NCBI GenBank assembly: GCA_902362715.1 | Contig: CABIXN010000002.1 | Span: 496,001 to 560,000, forward strand | Origin: Lachnospiraceae bacterium | GTDB taxonomy: Bacteria; Bacillota; Clostridia; Lachnospirales; Lachnospiraceae | Length of the DNA stretch: 64,000 bases | Reading direction: 5' to 3' | Shown here: positions 18,667 through 27,532 of the stretch, one piece after another | Layout of the letters: each line of letters opens with the position of its first letter | Position numbering within the stretch: position 1 is the first letter of the stretch | The notes under the pieces: generated by a model | Told to the model about the DNA's origin: nothing | Database searches by the model: none | The model's input: only the letters and a program-made list of their open reading frames with translations | Translations under genes and position numbers: made by a program

Positions 18667-19647
18667 TTACTTGATTTTATAATCATATAAAGTAGAAGAA
18701 CCCATAACCGCCGGATTTCCGTATTCCCTCATAATAGCGGCCAGTTCGCGGATGTGGGGCGTTCTCGTTTTTAAATCTGCCGGTTCATAGTCAGCACCCA
18801 TGGGATAAAGTTTCCCAAGAGAATCATATTTTTCGATTCCCATTTTCAAATAGGGCAGAAGCTGTACCTGTAAAACCCGGTTATGAAGCTGATTCCGGAT
18901 AAATTCTGCGGTTTTGCGGATATTCCCGCAGGAATCGTTAATGCCGGGAATGACAGGAATACGGATAATAAGCTGTTCTCCTGCATCTACAGTCTTTTTT
19001 ATATTGGAGAGGATTACTCCTATGTCTCCGCCGCAGTATTTTTTATGAATTTCGTTATCCATATTTTTAATATCAGCAATGAAAATATCCGTATATGGAA
19101 AGAAACCTTCAATGGTTTCATATCTGCAGAACATAGAAGTCTCTGCCACGGTATTAATATTGGCGTCCTTGCCCGCTTTTAATAAAGCTATGCAAAATTT
19201 TGGCTGCGTGGTGATTTCTCCGCCATTTAAGGTGAGGCCTCCGCCGGATTTTCTGTAAAAAGGCATATCCTGAAGCACTTCTTGCATTACTTCTTCCACA
19301 GTCATTTCATTTCCCCATTTTTTTATTCCGTGAAGGAAACAGGAATCAGCACATTTCTGACAGCCGGTGCAAGCTTTTCTGTCAAGCCCCACGATTTTGT
19401 TCTCTTTTACAATCAAAGGAACGGGTGTGACAGGGCAGTCTTCTATGCAGGTTCCGCAAACATCTACACCGATACATGAGGAAGGATAGATGCCGATTTC
19501 CTTTGCGGGGTTAATGCTCTCAGGATTGCTGCACCATTTACAGTGCATGGGACATCCCTTTAAAAATACCTCCGTGCGTATGCCAGGGCCGTCGTGAATT
19601 GTGTATCGCTGGATATTGTAAACAATGCCGGTTACTGTATTTGTCAT
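18667..19647 (-). CDS. glycyl-radical-enzyme activating enzyme 2 (radical SAM)
   Basis: A second radical SAM activase, also 326 aa and clearly paralogous to the one at 17578. It shares [20 protein letters not shown] at the N-terminus, CX3CX2C, two auxiliary cluster motifs ([15 protein letters not shown] and [12 protein letters not shown]), and [12 protein letters not shown]. The start at 19647 has GGAGGC just upstream; the frame back to 19851 has no support. It is transcribed away from the aldehyde dehydrogenase operon, sharing the regulatory region with the 19717-19742 dyad. It is probably the activase of GRE2 (24716), which has no activase beside it. That pairing is inference. Confidence 0.88.
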   Translation of the reverse strand: MTNTVTGIVYNIQRYTIHDGPGIRTEVFLKGCPMHCKWCSNPESINPAKEIGIYPSSCIGVDVCGTCIEDCPVTPVPLIVKENKIVGLDRKACTGCQKCADSCFLHGIKKWGNEMTVEEVMQEVLQDMPFYRKSGGGLTLNGGEITTQPKFCIALLKAGKDANINTVAETSMFCRYETIEGFFPYTDIFIADIKNMDNEIHKKYCGGDIGVILSNIKKTVDAGEQLIIRIPVIPGINDSCGNIRKTAEFIRNQLHNRVLQVQLLPYLKMGIEKYDSLGKLYPMGADYEPADLKTRTPHIRELAAIMREYGNPAVMGSSTLYDYKIK

Positions 19648-19716
19648 TATGTAAAGCCTCCTGTCTGTTGATGTTTCCATCATAGCATCAGGGGTTAAAC
19701 CTGCAATGTTGTGAAT

Positions 19717-19742
19717 GCACAAATCAAAATACGGGTTCGTGC
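19717..19742. promoter_or_regulatory. 26-bp dyad operator GCAC-N18-GTGC in divergent promoter region
   Basis: TGCACAAAT and GTTCGTGCA form an inverted repeat with the same 26-bp GCAC-to-GTGC span as at 10310-10335. It lies between activase 2 (minus) and the aldehyde dehydrogenase operon (plus), placed to control both. Confidence 0.6.
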
Positions 19743-19850
19743 AAAAAAAACGTTGGAAAGAGATAAACAAACTCTTACCATAAGGCTGTGAGATGAGTAC
19801 ACTTACAGTGCTTAAGCGAAAAGCTGAAAATGAATATGGAGGTAAATACA

Positions 19851-21179
19851 ATGAGTAAATTAGGAGTATTTGCTACAGCAAAAGAAGCTGTAGCGGCTGC
19901 AGCAGCGGCTCAAAGAGATTTTGTAAAAAACTATACACTGGAAGACAGAGAACGTTTTATTGCTCAAATCAGAAAGGAATTGGGACCCAGAATTCAGGAA
20001 TTTGCAGAGCTGGAATTTGAGGAAACCGGGTACGGCAGAGTAGAAGATAAAATCCAGAAAGACACAGGAGCCATTATGCTTTCTTCCGGAACGGAAGCAA
20101 TTCCTACGAATGTGATCGCTTCTGATAAAGGCCTTACCGTGGAATATTATGCTCCATTTGGAGTGATCGGAGCGGTAACTCCCGTTACCAATCCTATGGC
20201 TACCATTATTGCAAATACAATTGTAATGATGGCAGGAGGAAATACAGTTGTATTTAATGCACATCCTGCTTCTGTAAAATGTGCAGTTACAGCATGTCAG
20301 GCTGTGAACCAGGCGATTATCAATGCGGGAGGCCCGGAAAATATCTGCACCATGCCGGCAGAGCCTTCCATGGAAACGCTGGATGATATTATGTATGCGC
20401 CTGAAATCAGTCTTTTAGTTGGTACCGGAGGACCTGGAATGGTTAAAACACTGATGGCCACCGGCAAAAAAGTAGTAGCTGCCGGTCCTGGAAATCCGCC
20501 TTCCATTATTGATGCGACTTGTGACATAAAAAAAGCTGCCGCAGGAGTCTGCGCATCCGCAACCTTTGACAATAATCTTTTATGCATTGCCGAAAAAGAA
20601 CTGTTCGTATTAGATGAAATTTTTGATGAATTTATGAATGAACTGGAAGCTCTTGGAAACTACAGACTTACAAGAAAACAGGCGGATGCTGTTACGGCGG
20701 TAGGAATCGTGAAAACAGAAAGCGGATATGCAACAAATAAAAAATTCGTAGGAAAACATGCCAGTGTGATTCTTGAGGCGGCGGGGATTAAGATTGACAG
20801 TGATCCAAGAATGGCATTTTTTGAGGCTAAAAACGAGGATCTTTATGTTCAGGTAGAACAGATGCAGCCTGTTATTCCGGTAGTAAGATGTAAAGATTTT
20901 GAAGAAGCAATGGAACGGGCAGTAGCGGCAGAGCATAACTGCAGACACTCTGCATCTATCTGGTCAAAAAATATTGATCACGTAACTGCCTTTGGTAAAG
21001 TAATTAATACAACAGTATTTGTACAAAATGGCGGAACTATGGCAGCCTTTGGCATCGGCGGCTCCGGCACAAATTCTCCTACAATCGCTACACCTACAGG
21101 AGAAGGTGTTACCGGCCCTCAGTCCTTCCTGAGAAGAAGGAGATTCTGTATGGCTGACGGAGGCAATTACTTATTATAA
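19851..21179 (+). CDS. CoA-acylating aldehyde dehydrogenase (PduP/EutE-like)
   Basis: An aldehyde dehydrogenase of 442 aa that converts an aldehyde, NAD+ and CoA to acyl-CoA. The catalytic Cys is in [11 protein letters not shown], and the nucleotide loop is [10 protein letters not shown]. It starts directly with the core ([21 protein letters not shown]) and lacks the ~20-residue amphipathic encapsulation extension found on microcompartment PduP/EutE enzymes, so a free cytosolic role is likely. GGAGGT 7 nt before ATG 19851 fixes the start. It is first of a run of acyltransferase, MFS carrier and glycerol dehydrogenase genes. It would oxidise the aldehyde made by GRE1 or GRE2. Confidence 0.88.
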   Translation: MSKLGVFATAKEAVAAAAAAQRDFVKNYTLEDRERFIAQIRKELGPRIQEFAELEFEETGYGRVEDKIQKDTGAIMLSSGTEAIPTNVIASDKGLTVEYYAPFGVIGAVTPVTNPMATIIANTIVMMAGGNTVVFNAHPASVKCAVTACQAVNQAIINAGGPENICTMPAEPSMETLDDIMYAPEISLLVGTGGPGMVKTLMATGKKVVAAGPGNPPSIIDATCDIKKAAAGVCASATFDNNLLCIAEKELFVLDEIFDEFMNELEALGNYRLTRKQADAVTAVGIVKTESGYATNKKFVGKHASVILEAAGIKIDSDPRMAFFEAKNEDLYVQVEQMQPVIPVVRCKDFEEAMERAVAAEHNCRHSASIWSKNIDHVTAFGKVINTTVFVQNGGTMAAFGIGGSGTNSPTIATPTGEGVTGPQSFLRRRRFCMADGGNYLL

Positions 21180-21216
21180 AAATGCGATTAAGAACAACAG
21201 GAGAGGTACGGATAAT

Positions 21217-22128
21217 ATGATGTTTGAAAATTTTGCCCAACTGGCAGAACTGGTAAAACAAATGCCGCAAAAAACAAAAGTAGCGGTAGCTGCCGCTGAG
21301 GATCGGCATACACTGGAAGCCATTACCACTGCGGTAAAGGATGGGCTGGTGGAAGCAGTTTTAATCGGTGAGGAAGCTAAAATAGCAGAAATTCTGGCAG
21401 AATTGGGAGAGAAAAAGGAAAATTATGAGATGATTACCGCTGCCGATATAGACCAGTGTTTGGAAATTGCAGTAAAACTTGTAAACGACAAAAAAGCCGG
21501 CGCTATTATGAAAGGGAAACTGGAAACCGGACAGCTGATGAAAGCCATTCTGAATAAAGAAAATAATCTGCGGAAAGGCGGGCTGATTTCACTGGTTGGT
21601 TTTTATGAATGTCCAAATTATCATAAAATGTTCGCCGTATCAGATGTGGCTATGAATACATATCCGGATTTTGAAGGGAAACGGGCTATTTTGGAAAATG
21701 CCGTAGAGGTTCTGCATAAAACAGGCGTTGAAGATCCTAAAGTTGCAGTTCTTTGTGCTGTGGAAAAATACAATCCTAAAATGAAAGAAACTGTAGATGC
21801 CGCAGCATTAAAAGAATTGAATCAAAAAGGAGAAATTTCCGGATGCACGGTGGAAGGACCTATTTCGCTGGATCTGGCAGTGGTAAAAGAGTCTGCTGCA
21901 ATAAAAGGATTTGAAAGTCCTGTGGCAGGAGATGCGGATTTGCTGATTGTACCGGATCTGGTATCCGGCAATCTTATGGTAAAAGCGCTGACAGAGCTTG
22001 GCGGCTGCACTACAGCAGGACTTATGGTAGGGGCAAAAGTACCGATTATTCTGGTGTCCAGAGCAGCAGCAGCTTCTGATAAATATTATTCTATTGCACT
22101 GGCTGCCTACACCGGAGGTATAAAGTAA
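21217..22128 (+). CDS. ptb: phosphate acetyl/butyryltransferase
   Basis: A phosphate acyltransferase of 303 aa, the size of phosphotransbutyrylase rather than the larger Pta. Family blocks include KAGAIMKGKLETGQLMKAIL (residues 87-106), SDVAMNTYPDF and DLLIVPDLVSGN. It converts acyl-CoA and phosphate to acyl-phosphate, feeding the butyrate-type kinase at 7968. It lies 37 nt after the aldehyde dehydrogenase in the same operon. The start may be ATG 21217 or the adjacent ATG 21220. Acyl-chain specificity (C2, C3 or C4) cannot be read from sequence, so the symbol is by family only. Confidence 0.85.
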   Translation: MMFENFAQLAELVKQMPQKTKVAVAAAEDRHTLEAITTAVKDGLVEAVLIGEEAKIAEILAELGEKKENYEMITAADIDQCLEIAVKLVNDKKAGAIMKGKLETGQLMKAILNKENNLRKGGLISLVGFYECPNYHKMFAVSDVAMNTYPDFEGKRAILENAVEVLHKTGVEDPKVAVLCAVEKYNPKMKETVDAAALKELNQKGEISGCTVEGPISLDLAVVKESAAIKGFESPVAGDADLLIVPDLVSGNLMVKALTELGGCTTAGLMVGAKVPIILVSRAAAASDKYYSIALAAYTGGIK

Positions 22129-22137
22129 GAACATACA

Positions 22138-22169
22138 GGGGGATGCCAAGAGAGTTCTTTGCATCCCCC
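22138..22169 (+). other. intercistronic hairpin before the MFS gene
   Basis: GGGGGATGC (22138-22146) pairs with GCATCCCCC (22161-22169), with no T-run, ending about 17 nt before the MFS start. It is likely an mRNA stability or processing element. Confidence 0.45.
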
Positions 22170-22186
22170 CGAACAGGAGAAAAAAT

Positions 22187-23404
22187 ATGAAAGGAAAAAG
22201 TTTAAACCGATGGGTATATGCTGCTACAGGGGTTATTGTTCTTTTGTTTGCCGGTCTGGTATATGCCTGGAGTGTACTTGCATCGCCCATCTCTGAGGAA
22301 TTTGTCCAGTGGACGAAAGCTCAGTTGTCTCTGACATTTACAATTGCCATGATCCTGTTTTGCATTGGCTGTCTGGCAGGAGGAATGCTGGCAGGGAAAA
22401 CCAGCTCAAAAGTCAATGTATGGATATCCGGCGTACTGTTTCTGGCGGGATTTCTTATTGCTTCTCAAACACAGTCTTTAGCAGTTCTTTATCTTGGATT
22501 CGGTATCCTGGGAGGATTTGCATCAGGACTTGCATATAATGCGGTAATGAGTACTATGATGGCCTGGTTTCCGGATAAAAGCGGCCTTATATCCGGTATT
22601 TTATTAATGGGGTTCGGCATTGGAAGTTTCGTGATCGGAAAAGTATATCAGGCCTTTACTCCGGCAGAGACAGGGGGATGGAGAATCTCCTTTAAAGTTT
22701 TCGCAGTAATACTATTTGCAGTAATGATTGTGTGCGGGTTTTTCTTTCAAAAACCCGGAAAAGATTTTGAACCACCGGCATCCCGGGTAAGGAAAACAAC
22801 GAAAAATCAGGTAGAAGGCCTGGATGTGGGACCTGGCGTTATGCTGAAACGTCCGTCATTCTGGATGTATTATCTGTGGGCAATTTTCTTAAGTGCTGCG
22901 GGACTGGCATTGGTTTCCCAGGCAAGCGGAATTGCCATGGAAGTAGGGGCGCATGTAAATGCAGGAACCATTGCTACTGCGGTTGGACTGATTTCCATTA
23001 TGAACGGTGTTGGGCGTGTGTTTTTCGGAAGTCTGTTTGATAAAAAAGGATACCGGGTTACCATGCTTCTTGATATGGCGATTTTTATCGCAGCAGGCCT
23101 GATACTTATGGCAGCTATAAAGAGCGGCTCCTTTTCTCTGATTTGTGCAGGATTTGTTACAGGAGGATTTGCCTATGGATGTGTTACTCCCACTAACTCT
23201 GCAATCATCCGTTCATTTTATGGAGCAGCACATTATCCTGTGAATTTTTCTGTTATTAATACCAATTTGATTATCGCTTCCTTTGGAAGCACTATAGCCG
23301 GATCTTTTTATGACTCCAGCGGTTCTTATCTCAGTACTGTTTTCATGATTCTGCTGGTTACTGTTATAGGATTTTTCTGTTTTCTGGGAATTCGAAAGCC
23401 CTGA
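22187..23404 (+). CDS. MFS transporter, OFA (oxalate/formate antiporter-like) family
   Basis: A carrier of 405 aa with about 12 helices. Family features include the N-terminal VYAWSVLASPISEEF and WTKAQLSLTFTIAM stretches, GFASGLAYNAVMSTMMAWFPDK in the first half, and PTNSAIIRSFYGAAHYPVNFS in the second. OFA proteins exchange or import small carboxylates and related compounds. Within this operon it may export the acid product or import substrate. AACAGGAGAAA precedes the start. Confidence 0.82.
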   Translation: MKGKSLNRWVYAATGVIVLLFAGLVYAWSVLASPISEEFVQWTKAQLSLTFTIAMILFCIGCLAGGMLAGKTSSKVNVWISGVLFLAGFLIASQTQSLAVLYLGFGILGGFASGLAYNAVMSTMMAWFPDKSGLISGILLMGFGIGSFVIGKVYQAFTPAETGGWRISFKVFAVILFAVMIVCGFFFQKPGKDFEPPASRVRKTTKNQVEGLDVGPGVMLKRPSFWMYYLWAIFLSAAGLALVSQASGIAMEVGAHVNAGTIATAVGLISIMNGVGRVFFGSLFDKKGYRVTMLLDMAIFIAAGLILMAAIKSGSFSLICAGFVTGGFAYGCVTPTNSAIIRSFYGAAHYPVNFSVINTNLIIASFGSTIAGSFYDSSGSYLSTVFMILLVTVIGFFCFLGIRKP

Positions 23405-23520
23405 AAAGGAACTGTCAGATTTGCACAGACACAAAAAAGATTTTGGTCAAATCCGGCAGTGTATAAATGGATTGCGGCTGATAATATGAAGCCATAAAAA
23501 AGAGGGGAATCTATTAAAAA

Positions 23521-24636
23521 ATGAAAAATAAAATATTTCTGTCGCCTTCAAAGTACATACAGGGAACAGACATTATACAGAAATTACCGGAGTATCTGAA
23601 CGGACTGGGGAACAGACTTTTACTTCTTACATCAGAAGGAAACCGCAAAAGGATGGAAAAACAAATCACACAGATGGTATGTGAAAAGGATTTTTCTGTT
23701 ACGGTGGAGATTTTTTCCGGGGAATGCACAATGAAAGAAATCAGACGTTTGTGCGATGTATGCCGGAAAGAAAAAATTGATGTGATAGCAGGGCTGGGAG
23801 GGGGAAAGGTAATTGATACGGCAAAAGCGGTTTCTCATTTTATGAAACTGCGGCTTGCAGTTGTCCCCACTACCGCATCTTCTGATGCACCATGCAGCGC
23901 CCTTTCTATTGTCTATCGGGAAGACGGCGGACTGGATCAGTTATTATGGCTTCGCACTAATCCGGATCTGGTTCTGGCAGATGTAGGTGTCATTGCCAGA
24001 GCGCCGGCGCATCTGCTGGCAGCGGGAATGGGAGACGCACTGGCTACCTGGTTTGAGATGAAAGAATGTTTCAGTAAAAATGCAGATAATTTTTGCGGAG
24101 GAAAAATCACCCTGGCTGCCAAGGCTATTGGCGAACAGTGTTTTAAAACAATTATGGCAGAAGGATACAAGGCGTATCTTTCAGCAAAAAATAAATGTAT
24201 TACCAGATCTTTGGAACATGTAATAGAGGCCAACACTCTATTGAGCGGGATTGGATTTGAAAGCGGCGGAATCTGTGCTGCTCATCCGATTAATAACGGT
24301 TTGGCCGAACTTGAAGAAACACACAGGTATATGCATGGGGAAAAGGTAGCATTTGCTCTGATCTGTCAGCTTGTTCTGGCAGGAGAAAAGGATGAAACTA
24401 TCCATCAGGTACTTAACCTGTTTGGGAAACTGGGACTGCCTGTGACACTGGAAGAGCTTGGTCTGAAAAACATAACGCAAAAACAGCTGCAGATAGTAGC
24501 CCGGATAGCCCGGGAAGATCCCTGTACACACAATCTGCCTATTCAGATAGATGAAGAAATAATTATAGGGGCTGTGCTGCTGGCAGATGAAATCGGCAGA
24601 CAGTATAAACAAAATGTTTCACAGAGGGATAATTAA
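23521..24636 (+). CDS. gldA: glycerol dehydrogenase-like enzyme
   Basis: A polyol dehydrogenase of 371 aa in the GldA branch of the iron/zinc ADH superfamily. It has the NAD loop AGLGGGKVIDTAKAV, PTTASSDAPCSALS, and zinc ligands in AAGMGDALATWFE (Asp), AAHPINNGL (His) and MHGEKVAFAL (His). It oxidises glycerol to dihydroxyacetone, or 1,2-diols to hydroxyketones, with NAD+, and so could pair an oxidative branch with the reductive GRE dehydratase branch. The upstream gap holds TTTGCACAG (23421-23429), a possible half-site of the island's regulator. It is 79 nt ahead of GRE2. Confidence 0.85.
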   Translation: MKNKIFLSPSKYIQGTDIIQKLPEYLNGLGNRLLLLTSEGNRKRMEKQITQMVCEKDFSVTVEIFSGECTMKEIRRLCDVCRKEKIDVIAGLGGGKVIDTAKAVSHFMKLRLAVVPTTASSDAPCSALSIVYREDGGLDQLLWLRTNPDLVLADVGVIARAPAHLLAAGMGDALATWFEMKECFSKNADNFCGGKITLAAKAIGEQCFKTIMAEGYKAYLSAKNKCITRSLEHVIEANTLLSGIGFESGGICAAHPINNGLAELEETHRYMHGEKVAFALICQLVLAGEKDETIHQVLNLFGKLGLPVTLEELGLKNITQKQLQIVARIAREDPCTHNLPIQIDEEIIIGAVLLADEIGRQYKQNVSQRDN

Positions 24637-24715
24637 TAGTACTAAGAGCGGTTACAGACTGAATGCAAAGTCTGAATCATATATGAAAAACATGTATTAA
24701 AAGGAGGGAATTACT

Positions 24716-27208
24716 ATGGCAAGAGTAAGCGATATTGCAAGCGCAATTGAACCTTATGACAAAGTATGGGGTGTTGGTGCGTCAGGGTTTGTAAAAGATC
24801 CGTCACCATTTGAAAGGATTAATCTGATTCTTGATGACACAGAACGAACAACTAACGGAGAGGTATATGCGGATCGCTGTGTAATTATGACAAGAGTAAT
24901 GAAAGATATGCCGGGATATCCGCAGATTATTAAAAATGCAGAGGCCATGGCTGCGTTTTTCAGAGAAGCCCCCGTTCAGATTTACGATCATGAACTGATT
25001 GCAGGATCTATGCTGTGTCCGAAAAAAGGAGCTCCGGTCTTTCCTGAATTCGGCCTGAACTGGCTTATTGATGAGATGGAAAACGGACTTTTGGACTACA
25101 GCGAAAACAGAACCCATGATTACTTTCATTTCACAGAGGATTGCTATAAACAGTTAAAGGACTGTGAGGAATTCTGGGTTGGAAACTGTGCAGAGGATCG
25201 CCTCACGCCAAATCTTACCAAAGCGGAGATTGACGGATCTCATATGAATCATGGCATATTCTTCTGTGATTCCTATCTTACCTGCGGCGCAGGACATCTT
25301 GGCATTAATTATGACAGATTGTTAAAGATGGGATGGCGGGCTATCAAAGAAGAAATTGAAGAAAAGATGGCTGCTCTGGATCTTTCCGATCCGGAAGATA
25401 TCAAAAAAGAAACTTTCTATAAAGCAGCGTTAATTATGAACCAGGCTGCTACAGACTTTATAAAACGTCATGCAGAGGCTGCAAAAGACAAAGCAGCCCG
25501 GACACAGGATGAAACAAGAAAAGCGGAGCTGCTGAAAATCGCCGAAAACTGTGACTGGATCGCAACAGAGCCGCCCCGTACCTTCTATGAAGCAATCCAG
25601 GCCGTTGAATTTGCAAACGATATGGTATTGCTGGAATCCAACGGACACTCCATTTCTTATGGACGTTTTGACCAGTATATGTATCCGTTCTATCAGCACG
25701 ATATTGAAACAGGTGCGGCTACAAGAGAATTCTGCCAGGAACTGATAGAAAACTTCCATATTAAAATCTGGGAGAAAAATAAAGTTCGTAATCATATTGC
25801 CATTGATGTATTCGCAAATGGCGGCATCGGCGGGCCGGCTCTTACTGTAGGCGGCGTACTGGAAAACGGAAAAGACGGAACCAATGATCTGACATTTATG
25901 GTGCTGGATGCAGTGGCGCATACCCGTATACCTACCCCGTGGACAGCAGTACGGCTTCATGCAGGGACTCCGGAAAAACTGAAAGTGAAAACAGCAAACC
26001 TCATTCGTCTGGGACTTGGAGAACCGAAAATATTTAACGATGATGTAACGATCCCTTCTATGGTTGCCAATGGACGCTCTTTGGAAGATGCGAGAAACTA
26101 TCAGGTAGTTGGATGTGTAGAGCCGGATGTTACCGGAAAAGAGTATGGCTGGCATGACGCTGCATACTTTAACATTAATAAAGTTCTGGAGCTGGCGCTT
26201 AACGGCGGACGGGATATGGAAACAGGAGAGCAGTATGCCCCGGATTACGGTTCACTGGAAACTTTTACATCTTTTGAAGAAGTCAAAGAAGCGTATGTAA
26301 AACAAATGAAATACTGGGTAGATACAATGGTTGGCATGCTCAGTAAAATCGACCTGATCCATCAGGACATCAAACCTCTGCCATATCTTTCCAATCTGAT
26401 GGAGGGGCCTGTTGAAAAAGGTGTGGACGTAACAGCGGGAGGCGCCATTTATAACTTCTCCGGTCCTCAGGGAGTAGGAGTAGGATCTGTTGCAGACGCT
26501 CTTTCCACTATTAAACAGCTTGTCTTTGAAGAACAGAAAGTGACAGGAAAAGAGCTTTTGGATGCAGCGAAAGCAAACTGGGAAGGCTATGAGAAACTTT
26601 ATGCTTTGGTAAACTCCGATTATGTACATCATTACGGAAACGATGATGATTACGCAGACGATCTGGCATGCTTCGCTTTTGATACATACTGCGATGCGGT
26701 AAACGGTCATCCTACAGCTCACGGCGGACATTTTCAGGCGGGATTCTATTCTGTAGCTGTAAACGTAGCTCTGGGCGGAGCCCAGTGGGCATCCGTAGAA
26801 GGACGTAAATCCTTTGAACCGGTATCTGACTGTATGGGTGCACAGCACACCTTATGCTGCCCTCATGATATTAAAGGTCCAAGTGCAATCTGCAAATCCG
26901 TTACCAAAATTGACCACGGCAAAGCCGGAAACGGAACACTGCTGAACTGGAAGTTCTCTCCGGCAGCTTTAGAAGGGGACAGCGGACTGAATAATCTGAT
27001 TTCACTGATGGATACTTATGTACAGAGAAAAGGTATGCACAGCCAGTTTACAGTAGCAAGCAAAGAAACTTTACTGGATGCTCAGAAGAATCCGTCAGAA
27101 TACAAAGATCTTCTTGTTCGTGTGGCCGGATACAGCGCATACTTTGTAGAATTAAGTAAACAGCTTCAGGATGATATTATTGGAAGAACAGAATTGAACT
27201 TTGGTTAA
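24716..27208 (+). CDS. glycyl radical enzyme 2, glycerol/propanediol-dehydratase-like
   Basis: A second GRE, 830 aa, paralogous to the one at 14999 but well diverged. Cys467 and Glu469 lie in GCVEP, Asp481 in YGWHDAAYFN. NGHSISYGRFD and GAGHLGINY supply the hydroxyl-binding His and Ser residues. Gly805 in RVAGYSAYF is the radical site. Like GRE1 it keeps every residue expected of a diol dehydratase. AAAGGAGG precedes ATG 24716. It follows the glycerol dehydrogenase, and its activase is probably the unlinked one at 18667-19647. Retention of two complete dehydratases suggests different substrates or conditions. A perfect terminator follows. Confidence 0.88.
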   Translation: MARVSDIASAIEPYDKVWGVGASGFVKDPSPFERINLILDDTERTTNGEVYADRCVIMTRVMKDMPGYPQIIKNAEAMAAFFREAPVQIYDHELIAGSMLCPKKGAPVFPEFGLNWLIDEMENGLLDYSENRTHDYFHFTEDCYKQLKDCEEFWVGNCAEDRLTPNLTKAEIDGSHMNHGIFFCDSYLTCGAGHLGINYDRLLKMGWRAIKEEIEEKMAALDLSDPEDIKKETFYKAALIMNQAATDFIKRHAEAAKDKAARTQDETRKAELLKIAENCDWIATEPPRTFYEAIQAVEFANDMVLLESNGHSISYGRFDQYMYPFYQHDIETGAATREFCQELIENFHIKIWEKNKVRNHIAIDVFANGGIGGPALTVGGVLENGKDGTNDLTFMVLDAVAHTRIPTPWTAVRLHAGTPEKLKVKTANLIRLGLGEPKIFNDDVTIPSMVANGRSLEDARNYQVVGCVEPDVTGKEYGWHDAAYFNINKVLELALNGGRDMETGEQYAPDYGSLETFTSFEEVKEAYVKQMKYWVDTMVGMLSKIDLIHQDIKPLPYLSNLMEGPVEKGVDVTAGGAIYNFSGPQGVGVGSVADALSTIKQLVFEEQKVTGKELLDAAKANWEGYEKLYALVNSDYVHHYGNDDDYADDLACFAFDTYCDAVNGHPTAHGGHFQAGFYSVAVNVALGGAQWASVEGRKSFEPVSDCMGAQHTLCCPHDIKGPSAICKSVTKIDHGKAGNGTLLNWKFSPAALEGDSGLNNLISLMDTYVQRKGMHSQFTVASKETLLDAQKNPSEYKDLLVRVAGYSAYFVELSKQLQDDIIGRTELNFG

Positions 27209-27307
27209 TGCAATAACATTTTTATAAAAAACCATCTGCTATTGATATGATGTGCTCTTTGTCAAGGCAATGTCATTAAGTTGGTATTTAAAAACGAATT
27301 ATAAAAA

Positions 27308-27350
27308 GAACTGACAGTAAATGTAATGTATGATCTGTCAGTTCTTTATT
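27308..27350 (+). terminator. intrinsic terminator
   Basis: A perfect 10-bp stem GAACTGACAG (27308-27317) / CTGTCAGTTC (27335-27344), then TTTATTATATA. It is about 100 nt after GRE2. The rest of 27209-27532 (324 nt) is AT-rich leader to the ATPase gene, with no other gene seen. Confidence 0.85.
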
Positions 27351-27532
27351 ATATATACGGCCAATGTTGCAAATATTTCCAGAAACAAAAGGTTTTGTTT
27401 TTTTAGTTCTTTGGTAACTGGATTTGGAATAAAATACAAATATAAATATATTATATTCCGAAATTGGAACACAATATTGAAAAAATGCATCGAATACACT
27501 ATAATGGGAATAATAGAACGGAGGTGATTGTG

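Noticed and set aside
14999-27208. Choline TMA-lyase, hydroxyphenylacetate decarboxylase or hydroxyproline dehydratase identity for the GREs
   Set aside because: The Asp at +14 from the thiyl Cys within GWHD, and the NGHS motif, match the glycerol/propanediol dehydratase type. No small decarboxylase subunit gene or shell genes are present.
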